Assembly (NCBI GenBank): GCA_016874715.1
Contig: VGTK01000023.1
Coordinates: forward strand, 1-43,589
DNA: 43,589 bases
Reading direction: 5' to 3'
Origin: Deltaproteobacteria bacterium
GTDB lineage: Bacteria; Desulfobacterota; Binatia; UBA12015
The position numbers and the translations under genes are program-made. The notes under the pieces were generated by a model. It did not search any database and had not been told where the DNA came from. It was given only the letters and a program-made list of their open reading frames with translations. The first letter of the stretch is position 1; every line of letters starts with the position of its first letter. This document shows positions 26,385 through 34,700 of the stretch, one piece after another.

Positions 26385-27302
26385 TCAGCCGTCGGACGGC
26401 CGGAGGCCCTGCCGGAAGCGTGAACGGACGCCGATCGCGGTCGCGTTCAGCGCGAACGTGAGCGCGAGCAGCACGAACACGGTCGCAAAGAGGACCGGCT
26501 TGGTCTCCTCGACGTTCGGCGACTGCGTCGACATCACGTAGATGTGGTAGCCGAGCTCCATGAACTGATCGTTCAGCTGGGTGGGGAGAGACGGCAGGAA
26601 GTAGGCGGCGCCCGTGAACATGATCGGCGCCACCTCTCCCGCGCCGCGACTCACGGCGAGGATCGCGCCGGTCAGCACACCCGCCGTGCACTGCGGGAGG
26701 ACGACCCGAGAGATCGTCTGCCACTTGGTCGCACCGAGCGCGAGGCTGGCCTCGCGGGCGTTCACGGGGACGGCGCGTAGCGCTTCGGTGGTGGTCACGA
26801 TCACGACGGGGAGCGTCAGGAGCGCGAGCGTCAAGGCGGCCCAGAGGATCGCCGGCTGACCGAACACGAGCTGTCCGCCGAACGCGACCTGGTCGATGCT
26901 GCTGCCGACGAAGCGCACGAAGAAGCCGAGACCGAAGAGTCCGAAGACGATCGACGGGACGCCGGCGAGGTTGTTCACCGCCTGGTTCACGAACCGCGCG
27001 AAGCGCGATCCCGGTCTCGAGTACTCGACGAGGTAGATCGACGTGAGCACGCCCATCGGGACCACCGCGAGGGTCATCAGCACGACCAGGGCGAACGTTC
27101 CGAAGATGGCCGGGAAGATGCCGCCGCTGCGCATGCCTTGCGAGGGCGCCGCGGAGAGGAATTCGAGCGAGAGGCCCGGCAGCCCGTGCCAGATGATCTG
27201 GCCGAGGACCACCGCCAGCATCGCGATGATCAGGAAGGTCGCGACCCCGCACAGGGCGAGAAAGGCGACGCCGATCGCGTTGGAGCGGGTCCGGTGGTTC
27301 AT
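26385..27302 (-). CDS. pstA: Phosphate ABC transporter permease PstA
   Basis: This is a 305-residue inner-membrane permease of the high-affinity phosphate importer. The ATG at 27302 overlaps the pstC stop by 4 bp (ATGA), so the longer ORF to 28031 is rejected. It has six hydrophobic segments, a large first periplasmic loop, and the cytoplasmic EAA coupling motif near EALRAVPVNAREASLALGA (about residues 184-202), followed by RGAGEVAPIMFTGAAYFLP, typical of PstA. The gene is the last of the run: no pstB or phoU follows, and the next gene downstream is on the opposite strand. Confidence 0.95.
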   Translation of the reverse strand: MNHRTRSNAIGVAFLALCGVATFLIIAMLAVVLGQIIWHGLPGLSLEFLSAAPSQGMRSGGIFPAIFGTFALVVLMTLAVVPMGVLTSIYLVEYSRPGSRFARFVNQAVNNLAGVPSIVFGLFGLGFFVRFVGSSIDQVAFGGQLVFGQPAILWAALTLALLTLPVVIVTTTEALRAVPVNAREASLALGATKWQTISRVVLPQCTAGVLTGAILAVSRGAGEVAPIMFTGAAYFLPSLPTQLNDQFMELGYHIYVMSTQSPNVEETKPVLFATVFVLLALTFALNATAIGVRSRFRQGLRPSDG

Positions 27303-28321
27303 GCCCGGCTCCCTTCGAGGCTGGCCTTGAGCCGCTGCACCCAGAGGTCGCCGACGAGGTTCACGACGAAGGTGAACACGAAGAGGATCACGCCGATCAG
27401 GAACAGCACCCGATAGTGCGGGCTGCCGAAGACGACCTCGCCGAGCTCGGCGGCAACGGTCGCGGAGAGCGTCCGCACCGAGTCGGTGATCCATGGCGTC
27501 GTCGTCGCGGCGTTGCCCGATGCCATCAGCACGATCATGGTCTCGCCCACCGCGCGTCCGAAGCCCAGCACCACTCCGGCGAAGATCCCTGGCAGGGCCG
27601 CGGGGACGACGATCTTCGTCGCGGTCTCCCACCGGTTGGCACCGAGTGCCAGCGACGCTTCGCGGTACGACTTCGGGACCGCGGTGAGGGCGTCCTCCGC
27701 GACGGTGAAGATGATGGGGATCACGGTGAGGCCGAGGGCGAGGCCGGCGTTGAGCGCGTTGAGCCGGAAGCGCAGCCCCAGCGCCTCCTGCAGCCAGCTC
27801 GCGAGCACGATCAGCGCGAAGAACCCCAGCACGACCGACGGAATGCCGGCCAGTAGCTCGATCGTCGGCTTGATGATCTCGCGCAGCCAGCGGGGTGCGA
27901 ACTCCGAGCTCAGAATGGCCGCCAGGATGGCCAGCGGGGACGCGAACAGGACCGCGATGATCGTCGTCTTGAGCGTACCCACGATCAACGGCGCCAGGTT
28001 GTACTTGGGAACGTTCGACACCGGCTGCCACACGAATCGCGACGGCCGGTCAGGGTAGTGCGTGGGGCCGAGCAGGTTGTCCAGCGTCACGACCTCGTGC
28101 TCCAGACCGGGCTCGGGGTGCTCCCAGAGCAGCGGAAGCGCCTCCTTCCCGACGAAGACGAAGATCAGGAAGATCACCAGGATCGCCGACAACGCGGTGA
28201 GCCTCACCCAGCCTTCGATCACGTGCTCGACGATGCGCATGTATCGACGGCGGTCGGCGGCGGCCGCGTCGATCCGCGTCGCCGGGATCCTCGGAAGCAC
28301 TTCCGCTGCCTGGCTTTCCAT
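27299..28321 (-). CDS. pstC: Phosphate ABC transporter permease PstC
   Basis: This is a 340-residue inner-membrane permease partner of PstA. An N-terminal hydrophilic stretch of about 40 residues precedes the first membrane segment (LSAILVIFLIFVFV). The cytoplasmic coupling loop is present as EDALTAVPKSYREASLALGA, with GRAVGETMIVLMASGNA after it, both hallmarks of PstC. The start lies 19 bp after the pstS stop, and its end overlaps pstA by 4 bp, so translation is coupled. Confidence 0.95.
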   Translation of the reverse strand: MESQAAEVLPRIPATRIDAAAADRRRYMRIVEHVIEGWVRLTALSAILVIFLIFVFVGKEALPLLWEHPEPGLEHEVVTLDNLLGPTHYPDRPSRFVWQPVSNVPKYNLAPLIVGTLKTTIIAVLFASPLAILAAILSSEFAPRWLREIIKPTIELLAGIPSVVLGFFALIVLASWLQEALGLRFRLNALNAGLALGLTVIPIIFTVAEDALTAVPKSYREASLALGANRWETATKIVVPAALPGIFAGVVLGFGRAVGETMIVLMASGNAATTTPWITDSVRTLSATVAAELGEVVFGSPHYRVLFLIGVILFVFTFVVNLVGDLWVQRLKASLEGSRA

Positions 28322-28340
28322 CTCTCGTGAGCTCCCTTGG

Positions 28341-29180
28341 TCACTTCTTGAGCGGGTAGTAGCCGACGTCGCCCACGACGCTCTGTCCGTCGGGCGACAC
28401 GACCCATGCAGCGAAGGCGTCGGCGGCCGGGCTCTTGCCGGGGAACATGTAGAAGTAGAGTTCGCGGGCGAGACCGTACTCCCCGCTCTGCGCGCTTTCG
28501 AGGGTCCCCGCGACCGCCGGCGCGTCGTCGGCCTTCTTGATCTTCAGGGCCTTGATCCCCGCGGCGTAGGCGATGCCGCCGTAGCCGATGCCGTTCTTGT
28601 CCTTCGCCACCGCGTTCACCACCGATGCCGTACCAGGCAGCGTCTGCGCGGTCGGGTCGAAGTCGTCGTTCTGCAGAACGTGCTCTTTGAAGAAGACGTA
28701 GGTGCCGGAGTTGTTCTCGCGGCTGTAGATGGTGATCGGAGCGTCGGGCCCGCCGATCTCCTTGAAGTTGGTGATGACGCCGGTGTAGACCTTCCGCGCC
28801 TGTGGCAGGCTGATCTCCGTCAGCGGGTTCGCCGCGTTCACGTAGATCGAGAGCGCGTCGATCGCGACCGGGATCTCCTTGACCTTCCCGCCCTGCTTCG
28901 ACTCCGCGCTGGTGATCTCGGTGGGCTTCATCGCACGCGACGATTCGGCCACGTCGGTCGTGCCGTTGATCAGCGCCGCGATCCCGGTGCCCGATCCCCC
29001 TCCGGTCACCTGGATCTGCGCGTCCGGGTTCTTCTTCATGTACGTCTCGGCCCACTTCTGGCCCAGGATGACCATGGTGTCGGAGCCCTTCACCGTCACG
29101 GACCCGGCGAGGGCGCTCGTCGCAAGCAGTGTCGCCGTCGCCGCGAGCGTGAGCAGGTTCAGGACGATCGATCTCTTCAT
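28341..29180 (-). CDS. pstS: Periplasmic phosphate-binding protein PstS
   Basis: This is a 279-residue periplasmic binding protein with a signal peptide cut near ATSALAG (about residue 25) and no lipobox Cys. Phosphate-ligand motifs are visible: VKGSDTMVILGQKW at the N-terminus, VTGGGSGTGIAALING in the first lobe, and YSRENNSGTYVFFKE in the second. The C-terminal VVGDVGYYPLKK closes the family domain. The ATG at 29180 has AGGAG 9 nt upstream. First gene of the run; a Pho-box-like repeat lies about 100 bp upstream. Confidence 0.94.
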   Translation of the reverse strand: MKRSIVLNLLTLAATATLLATSALAGSVTVKGSDTMVILGQKWAETYMKKNPDAQIQVTGGGSGTGIAALINGTTDVAESSRAMKPTEITSAESKQGGKVKEIPVAIDALSIYVNAANPLTEISLPQARKVYTGVITNFKEIGGPDAPITIYSRENNSGTYVFFKEHVLQNDDFDPTAQTLPGTASVVNAVAKDKNGIGYGGIAYAAGIKALKIKKADDAPAVAGTLESAQSGEYGLARELYFYMFPGKSPAADAFAAWVVSPDGQSVVGDVGYYPLKK

Positions 29181-29281
29181 GAGTGGATCTCCTCGACACG
29201 CGTCTTGGGCCGCGTCGGCAGCGGATGCGTCGTGTCCCTGCCGACGCTAGCGAGCGCGAGGTGTGCTGGAGGTACGGATTG

Positions 29282-29297
29282 ATGAACAAATCGTGAA
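29282..29297 (-). promoter_or_regulatory. Candidate Pho box upstream of pstS
   Basis: Read on the minus strand, TTCAC (29297-29293) and TTCAT (29286-29282) form two TTCAY elements with an 11-nt period, the spacing of PhoB-type direct repeats (consensus TGTCA-N6-TGTCA). The patch is AT-rich in a GC-rich genome and lies about 100 bp before pstS. Only two imperfect copies are present, so confidence is modest. It also lies upstream of the divergent sulfatase gene. Confidence 0.4.
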
Positions 29298-29442
29298 ATG
29301 TCGTGGGCCGGCGCCTGGCCGGTAGTCGCACCTTCTCGGTCGTGCCGCGTTCACGATCGCGATTGACCACGCCCGGCCGCCGTGAAATACCCGGGAAAAC
29401 GGTGAGTGTGTCGCGGATGACCGACTTCCTCGGAAGTTCTCC

Positions 29443-31296
29443 GTGTCGCTGATGGACCGCGCGTCCAGAGTGGGCGTCGTCGTCGCGGTGCTTCTTGCCG
29501 CTGCAGGCCCCGCGTCCGGAGCCTGCACCATCCCTGCCGACGTCGCGGACCTGGTCGATAGCTTGCGCTCCCATGTCGATTGCGCGCGGCGACGTCTTGC
29601 GGACGGGGAGGCGAGCCCGTGCACGGTGAAGCCTGCACCTGCGTGCGCCGGGACAGGGATCGACGACGCGATTGCGTTGATCGCCGGTGCCGGGGCCCCG
29701 TCGGCGCGCCCGTCGTTCGCAGCGCGGGCGCAGGTCCGCTGCCAGCGAGCGATTCTCGGCGCGTCGGTCCGGTACTCCAGGGGGCGTCTGCTCGAGTTGT
29801 CGCGCGGGCAGCGGCAGGCGCGCGCCGCCGGCGTCTTCGCGAGTGTCCGTCGCGCGTGTGACGGTGTCCCGCCGATCGTCGAGCAGGGGACGCCGCTGCC
29901 GACACTCGGCCCGCCCTGCGCCGCATCGGCATCGCCGGCGGCGGGAGCCTTGGACGGCACCCGCGTCGCGCGCTGCGTGCGCGCCGGACTGGAGCGGACG
30001 CTGGCCGCGATGACCAGGCCTGTCGTGCCGAACTTCGTCCTCGTCCTGACGGACGACCAGAACCTCGCGAGCGCGGCGAGCATGCCACGACTGCAGAGCT
30101 GGCAACGGAACGCGGTCCGCTTCCGGAACGCGTTCGTCAGTACGCCGGTCTGTGCGCCGAGCCGCGCGAGCCTGCTGACGGGCCTCTACGCGCAACGTCA
30201 TGGCGTCATCTCGAACTTCCTCGCCGCGACCACGTTCGACTCGAGCAGCACCCTCGCGACGTGGCTGCACGACGCCGGCTACGCCACCGGCATCGTCGGC
30301 AAGTACATGAACTTCGCGCAAGTCCTGCCGAGCGTGCCGCCCGGATGGGACCAGTGGCAGGTTCTGATCGGCGAGGACGGCGGTGGAAACGGGTACACCG
30401 ACTACCGCGTCAGCGAGAACGGGGCGCTCGTCCAGCATGGCGGACCGCCACACGAGTACTCCACCGACCTGCTCGTCTCGCGCGCCGAGGACTTCGTTCT
30501 CACGCACCGCCAAGAGCCGTTCTTCCTGCTGTTCGCACCCTTCGGGCCGCACCTGCCGGCGATCCCGGCCCCGCGACACGCCGGATCGCTGAGCGACGTG
30601 GCGCCCTGGCGCCCGCCGAACTGGCACGAGTCCATCGTGTCCGCGAAGCCGACCTGGGTGAAGTTCATGAAGGCGATCTGGGAGCCGGCGGGCACGATCG
30701 AGGGCGACGCGTTCCGCATCGCCCAGCTCGAGACGCTACTCTCGGTCGACGACGCGCTGGGTCGCCTGGACGATCTCCTCGAGACGACAGGCCTCGCCGA
30801 CAACACCGTCGTCGTGTTCACCTCGGACCACGGTTACCACTGGGGCGAGCACTGGTGGGACTCGAAGTTCTCGGCGTATGACGAGTCGCTGCGCGTGCCG
30901 ATGGCGATCCGCTATCCGGTGCTCGCTCCCGAGCCTGCCGATCGCGACGAGATCGTCTTGACCCTCGACCTCGCGCCGACCATCGCGACGCTTGCAGGTG
31001 CGAGCGTTCCTGCGGGCCTCGACGGTCGTGACATCGGGCACCTTCTGGCCCGGCCCGGTCCGACGCGCGACGACATCCTGATTCGCAACTGGGGAGCGAT
31101 CATCATTCCATCGTGGTCGGGCGTTCGAGGGGAGCGCTACAAGTACGTGTCGCTCGAGGTGACCGGAGGGGTGACCGAGGAGCTCTACGACGTGCAGAGC
31201 GATCCGTTCGAGCTGGTCAACCTGGCCCTGTTGCCCGAATACGGAGCTATCCTGGACCAGATGCGGCTGCGCCTTGCGGAGCTGATCGGGCCCTGA
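29443..31296 (+). CDS. Secreted sulfatase with N-terminal Cys-rich domain
   Basis: This is a 617-residue protein from GTG at 29443 (ATG at 29452 is an alternative). A signal peptide ends near residue 27. Residues 28-185 form an Ala/Arg-rich helical region with eight cysteines (28, 47, 60, 68, 100, 139, 159, 178). The sulfatase domain starts about residue 195. It has the N-terminal metal ligands LVLTDDQN (D204, D205), the formylglycine motif C237-A-P-S-R, and the later FTSDHGYHWGEHWWDSKF block with metal and substrate residues. The C-terminal strand subdomain contains ERYKYVSLEVT. The Cys of CAPSR needs an activating formylglycine-generating enzyme, not seen here. It diverges from pstS. The sulfate ester substrate is unknown. 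Confidence 0.92.
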   Translation: MSLMDRASRVGVVVAVLLAAAGPASGACTIPADVADLVDSLRSHVDCARRRLADGEASPCTVKPAPACAGTGIDDAIALIAGAGAPSARPSFAARAQVRCQRAILGASVRYSRGRLLELSRGQRQARAAGVFASVRRACDGVPPIVEQGTPLPTLGPPCAASASPAAGALDGTRVARCVRAGLERTLAAMTRPVVPNFVLVLTDDQNLASAASMPRLQSWQRNAVRFRNAFVSTPVCAPSRASLLTGLYAQRHGVISNFLAATTFDSSSTLATWLHDAGYATGIVGKYMNFAQVLPSVPPGWDQWQVLIGEDGGGNGYTDYRVSENGALVQHGGPPHEYSTDLLVSRAEDFVLTHRQEPFFLLFAPFGPHLPAIPAPRHAGSLSDVAPWRPPNWHESIVSAKPTWVKFMKAIWEPAGTIEGDAFRIAQLETLLSVDDALGRLDDLLETTGLADNTVVVFTSDHGYHWGEHWWDSKFSAYDESLRVPMAIRYPVLAPEPADRDEIVLTLDLAPTIATLAGASVPAGLDGRDIGHLLARPGPTRDDILIRNWGAIIIPSWSGVRGERYKYVSLEVTGGVTEELYDVQSDPFELVNLALLPEYGAILDQMRLRLAELIGP

Positions 31297-31351
31297 ACGC
31301 CGGGCGACGGCCTCGTTGCGCGGGCACCGCGGGTTCGGATAGCACGCACCC

Positions 31352-31969
31352 ATGGGGCTGTACGATCGCCTGGTGCTGCCGCGGCTGCTCGACTTCGCGA
31401 TGCGGCAGAAGCCGATCTCGATGCAGCGGCAGAAGGTCGTGCCGCAGGCGCATGGTCGCGTGCTCGAGATCGGCATCGGGAGCGGACTGAACCTCGCGTT
31501 CTACGACCGCGGGCGCGTGGCGAAGCTGTGGGGTCTCGAGCCGTCGGAGCCGCTGCGCCGCATCGCGCACGAGCGCGCGCGCGCTGCCGGGATCGAAGTC
31601 GAGTTCCTCGGCTTGCCCGGCGAGCAGATCCCGCTGGAGGACGCCTCGGTCGACACCGTCGTGACGACCTACACGCTGTGTACGATCCCCGGCGTCGAGC
31701 GTGCGCTCGGCGAGATGCTTCGCGTGCTGGTGCCCGGCGGGTCGCTGCTGTTCTCCGAGCACGGCCGCGCGCCCGATGCCGGTGTCGCGCGCTGGCAGGA
31801 TCGCCTCGACCGGATCTGGGGGCAGGTCGCCGGCGGCTGCCATCTGAACCGCGCGATCGCGGACCTGATCGGGAGCGCCGGCTTCCGCATGGCCGAGACC
31901 GACACGATGTACGTGCCGGGACCACGCCCGTTCACCTACACCTACTGGGGCCGCGCGCAGCGCGACTGA
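31352..31969 (+). CDS. Class I SAM-dependent methyltransferase
   Basis: This is a 205-residue UbiE/Methyltransf_11-type enzyme. Motif I is VLEIGIGSGLNLAFY (about residues 37-51), followed by an acidic residue at the end of beta-2 (LWGLEPSEPL), motif IV TVVTTYTLCTIP and the post-motif VPGGSLLFSEHG. The C-terminal GGCHLNRAIADLIGSAGF and TYTYWGRAQ resemble phospholipid or small-molecule methyltransferases related to PmtA. The start at 31352 follows a short leader with no strong ribosome site. The substrate is not identifiable from sequence. It converges on the DUF1329 gene across a long hairpin. Confidence 0.9.
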   Translation: MGLYDRLVLPRLLDFAMRQKPISMQRQKVVPQAHGRVLEIGIGSGLNLAFYDRGRVAKLWGLEPSEPLRRIAHERARAAGIEVEFLGLPGEQIPLEDASVDTVVTTYTLCTIPGVERALGEMLRVLVPGGSLLFSEHGRAPDAGVARWQDRLDRIWGQVAGGCHLNRAIADLIGSAGFRMAETDTMYVPGPRPFTYTYWGRAQRD

Positions 31970-32028
31970 CCTCCCGCGCGGCCCTGCCGGCAATGCCGGA
32001 CGACGCGCGCAGCGCAGAGGACTACGTG

Positions 32029-32064
32029 TCCGGTGCCCGAGGGGCGCGGCCGTCGGGCACCGGA
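32029..32064. terminator. Strong bidirectional hairpin between methyltransferase and DUF1329 genes
   Basis: A perfect 12-bp stem pairs 32029-32040 (TCCGGTGCCCGA) with 32053-32064 around a 12-nt GC-rich loop. It lies 5 nt beyond the DUF1329 stop and 59 nt beyond the methyltransferase stop, between convergent genes. Confidence 0.65.
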
Positions 32065-32069
32065 GTGGA

Positions 32070-33422
32070 CTACTTGCCGAAGCGTTGCAGGGTGTTGAAG
32101 TCGAAGAACGCCGGATCGAACGAGACGCGGCGGTCGTTCGCCGGGTCCTTGCCCGAGCCGCGGAGGCCGCTGACCGTGGCGCGGTTCATCTTGACGTTCT
32201 CGGCCACCTGGTAGCCCATGTTCGATCGCCACAACCAGTCTTCGCGCCCGTCGGGGCGGGTGCGCTTGCCCGACATCAGGCCGAGGATGATGTAGGTGTT
32301 CATCAGCTCGTCGCGCCAGTTGAACTTGCGGTTGTAGATCCCCTGGTAGGTCTCGCGGTCGACGTAGAGCTGGATCTTGCCGTAAAGATAGTACTTGTCT
32401 TTCGGCGTGGCCTCGAGCACCCACACCGGGCGCTTCGCCAGCGCCGGCCCGATCGGTGCCCAGGCGAGACCCTTCCAGTTCGGGTCCTCGAACCCGATGG
32501 TCGGGCGCGGGTCATCCCAGATCGTTCGCCAGCCGCCGTTCTCGAGCCAGCGAAAGTTGTCCTTGCCCTCGAGGCTCAGCGGGTCGACGATCCGGTAGAC
32601 GTCCTTCGTCTCGACGAGCTTCCAGTCGAAGTCCTCGGGCTTGCCGTCGAAGAACGGGCCGTCGTCCTGGCTCATGTCCGAGCCGAGGAAGCCGTCGGAG
32701 CGGTTGGTTGGCGACACGGCGCGGACGCGCCGCAGGGTCGGCACGTAGGCCCAGGACGAGTCACGCTTCTCCGGGTCGCGGTAGCGCCACGACAAGGCTG
32801 TCGTCCCCTGCAGGTCGGTCGGGAACGTCGTGGTCGCGATCATCTGCATGAGCAGGTTCTTCGGGTTCTCGACGCGGTACGGCTCGGACTGACCGTCGTA
32901 GTACATGAAGAACACGTCCTGGCCGGCCTCGCGGTCGATGCCGTCGGGGTTCGCCCAGACCAGCCGCGTCAGGTTGCGGCTGTTCCCTTGGTACCAGTAG
33001 CCGTAGTACGAGTTCCAGAGGATCTTTGCCGCCGCCTGCGGGTCGCTGGCATCGACGTCCGGGAAGGGAAAGCCGTAGACGAGGGGCGGCTGCTCCTTGG
33101 TCGCCTTGTCGATGATCGTGCCCTTTTCGTTGAGCTCGTACTTGCCCTTGTTCGAGAGCGTCGCCTCCTGGAAGGCGCTCTCCCAGCGGAACGCGTTGGC
33201 GGGCCAGTCGACGACCTTGTTCTCGAACTTGCCGTCCTTGTAGTGCTGCAAGAGCTCCGGCGGCATCATGCCCTCGACCTGCGCCGCGGTGTCCTTGTTC
33301 AGGACGTCGCCGGGCATGAGGCCGTCTGCTGCAGCCGGGCTCGAGAAGGTGGCAGCCGTCCATCCGACGATCGCCAGCGCGAGAGCTGTTCGCCTCAGGG
33401 TCGCCATCGATTGGGTCGCCAT
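32070..33422 (-). CDS. DUF1329 envelope protein
   Basis: This is a 450-residue protein from the ATG at 33422, which has GGAGGG 7 nt upstream. It has a signal peptide ending near TFSSPAAADG. Family hallmarks are DGLMPGDVLNKDTAAQVEG, the aromatic-rich NSYYGYWYQGNSRN, FPTDLQGTTALSWRYRDPEK, the DGFLGSDMSQDDGPFF segment, and the long RETYQGIYNRKFNWRDELMN stretch. DUF1329 proteins resemble outer-membrane lipoprotein-sorting (LolA/LppX-like) folds and often accompany hydrophobic-substrate transport and degradation genes. The exact ligand is unknown. It is divergent from rpe. Confidence 0.92.
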   Translation of the reverse strand: MATQSMATLRRTALALAIVGWTAATFSSPAAADGLMPGDVLNKDTAAQVEGMMPPELLQHYKDGKFENKVVDWPANAFRWESAFQEATLSNKGKYELNEKGTIIDKATKEQPPLVYGFPFPDVDASDPQAAAKILWNSYYGYWYQGNSRNLTRLVWANPDGIDREAGQDVFFMYYDGQSEPYRVENPKNLLMQMIATTTFPTDLQGTTALSWRYRDPEKRDSSWAYVPTLRRVRAVSPTNRSDGFLGSDMSQDDGPFFDGKPEDFDWKLVETKDVYRIVDPLSLEGKDNFRWLENGGWRTIWDDPRPTIGFEDPNWKGLAWAPIGPALAKRPVWVLEATPKDKYYLYGKIQLYVDRETYQGIYNRKFNWRDELMNTYIILGLMSGKRTRPDGREDWLWRSNMGYQVAENVKMNRATVSGLRGSGKDPANDRRVSFDPAFFDFNTLQRFGK

Positions 33423-33619
33423 CGCAGTTCCCTCCAGAGCCCGTCACAGATCATACGCTCGATTGAAAGCCAAGCCGGATACGCCGGCGATCGATGACAC
33501 CTCGTGTCGGTGCCGGCAACCGCGGTCGCGCGAGTTACGACGCACGACGGGCGCAGGATGTTCACGTTGCACGCGAGATGGTAGGCGATCTGCACCTGAT
33601 CGAAGAGGAGACACGCAGC

Positions 33620-34372
33620 GTGGCCAACGTCGGACAACCCGGACACAACCCGAGCGCGGTACAGGGCGTGCCCGGCGCGCGCGCCGTTGCGATCGCGCCG
33701 TCGATCCTCGCGGCGGACTTTCTTCGCCTCGGCGAGCAGGTGTCGGACGCGCTCGCGGCGGGTGTGCGGCGCATCCACATCGACGTCATGGACGGCCGCT
33801 TCGTGCCGAACATCAGCATGGGCGGCCTCGTGGTCGAGGCGCTGCGACCGCTGGCGGAGTCGCACGGCGCGGTGCTCGAGGTGCACCTGATGATCGTCGA
33901 GCCCGACCGCTACCTGGTCGACTTCCACCGCGCAGGGGCGCGCGCGATGACGGTGCACGTCGAGGCCTGCCCGCACCTGCACCGCACGGTGCAGCGCATT
34001 CGCGACCTCGATGCGCAGCCCGGTGTGGGCCTCAACCCCGCGACACCGATCGGGCTGCTCGACGAGATCCTCCCCGAGATCGACGTGGCGCTCATCATGT
34101 CGGTGAACCCCGGGTTCGGCGGGCAGAAGTTCATCGCGTCGAGCATCGACAAGGTGGCGCGGCTGCGCCGGAGGCTCGTGCAGCGGGGACTGGATCGCGT
34201 CGACATCGAGGTCGACGGCGGCGTCTCCGCCGACAACATCGGCGCGCTCGCCGAGGCGGGCATGACGATCGCGGTCGCCGGCTCGACGGTGTTCAACGCG
34301 AAGGCCTCGGTTGCCGACAGCGTGAACCTGCTGCGCTCGTCGTGCGCGGCGTCCGGATTCGCAACGCGCTGA
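33620..34372 (+). CDS. rpe: Ribulose-phosphate 3-epimerase
   Basis: It interconverts D-ribulose-5-phosphate and D-xylulose-5-phosphate in the pentose phosphate or Calvin pathway. From the GTG at 33620, chosen because GAGGAG lies 8 nt upstream, it has 250 residues, about 30 longer than the usual 220 because of a hydrophilic N-terminal stretch. The frame is open to 33494, but that extension has no ribosome-site support. TIM-barrel signatures are complete: VAIAPSILAADFLRLGEQV, HIDVMDGRFVPNISMG (metal ligands H, D), VHLMIVEPD, GLNPATPIGLL, IMSVNPGFGGQKFI and the IEVDGGVSADNI strand with catalytic Asp. Confidence 0.95.
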   Translation: MANVGQPGHNPSAVQGVPGARAVAIAPSILAADFLRLGEQVSDALAAGVRRIHIDVMDGRFVPNISMGGLVVEALRPLAESHGAVLEVHLMIVEPDRYLVDFHRAGARAMTVHVEACPHLHRTVQRIRDLDAQPGVGLNPATPIGLLDEILPEIDVALIMSVNPGFGGQKFIASSIDKVARLRRRLVQRGLDRVDIEVDGGVSADNIGALAEAGMTIAVAGSTVFNAKASVADSVNLLRSSCAASGFATR

Positions 34373-34387
34373 CGGCGGCGGCGGCGC

Positions 34388-34401
34388 CGGGGCTCGCCCC
34401 G
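34388..34401. terminator. Small hairpin after rpe
   Basis: CGGGGC pairs with GCCCCG around TC, 15 nt beyond the rpe stop. It is short and GC-rich, with no T-tract; a weak terminator candidate. Confidence 0.35.
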
Positions 34402-34448
34402 CGGCGCAGGGGTCGCAGCTTGCACCTCGGGCGATCCGCCGGTCGATC

Positions 34449-34475
34449 GGCCGGACGCTGGCCTCGCGTCCGGCC
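34449..34475. repeat. Perfect 10-bp inverted repeat in the rpe-propeller gap
   Basis: GGCCGGACGC (34449-34458) pairs with GCGTCCGGCC (34466-34475) around a 7-nt loop. With the small hairpin at 34388, this is the main structure in the 328-bp non-coding gap 34373-34700. I see no gene in the rest of the gap, which must hold the promoter of the gene starting at 34701. Confidence 0.5.
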
Positions 34476-34700
34476 CCCGGCCGCGAGTGGATCCGGTCCC
34501 CCTGGCGCCGTGGATCGTGGCAGGGGCGCTCGCGCGGCCGCGCTGGCGCACGCGCGGTGCGGCGTCGCATCGAGAAGCGTGTTGACCGGGGCGGGACCGG
34601 TCGGCAATCTCGGTAGGCCACTGGGCGCCGGGCAGCAGAACCTTCCGGCCTCACTCAGGCACATCCCACTGCAACGACTCCCGAACTCCGAAGGAATCCC

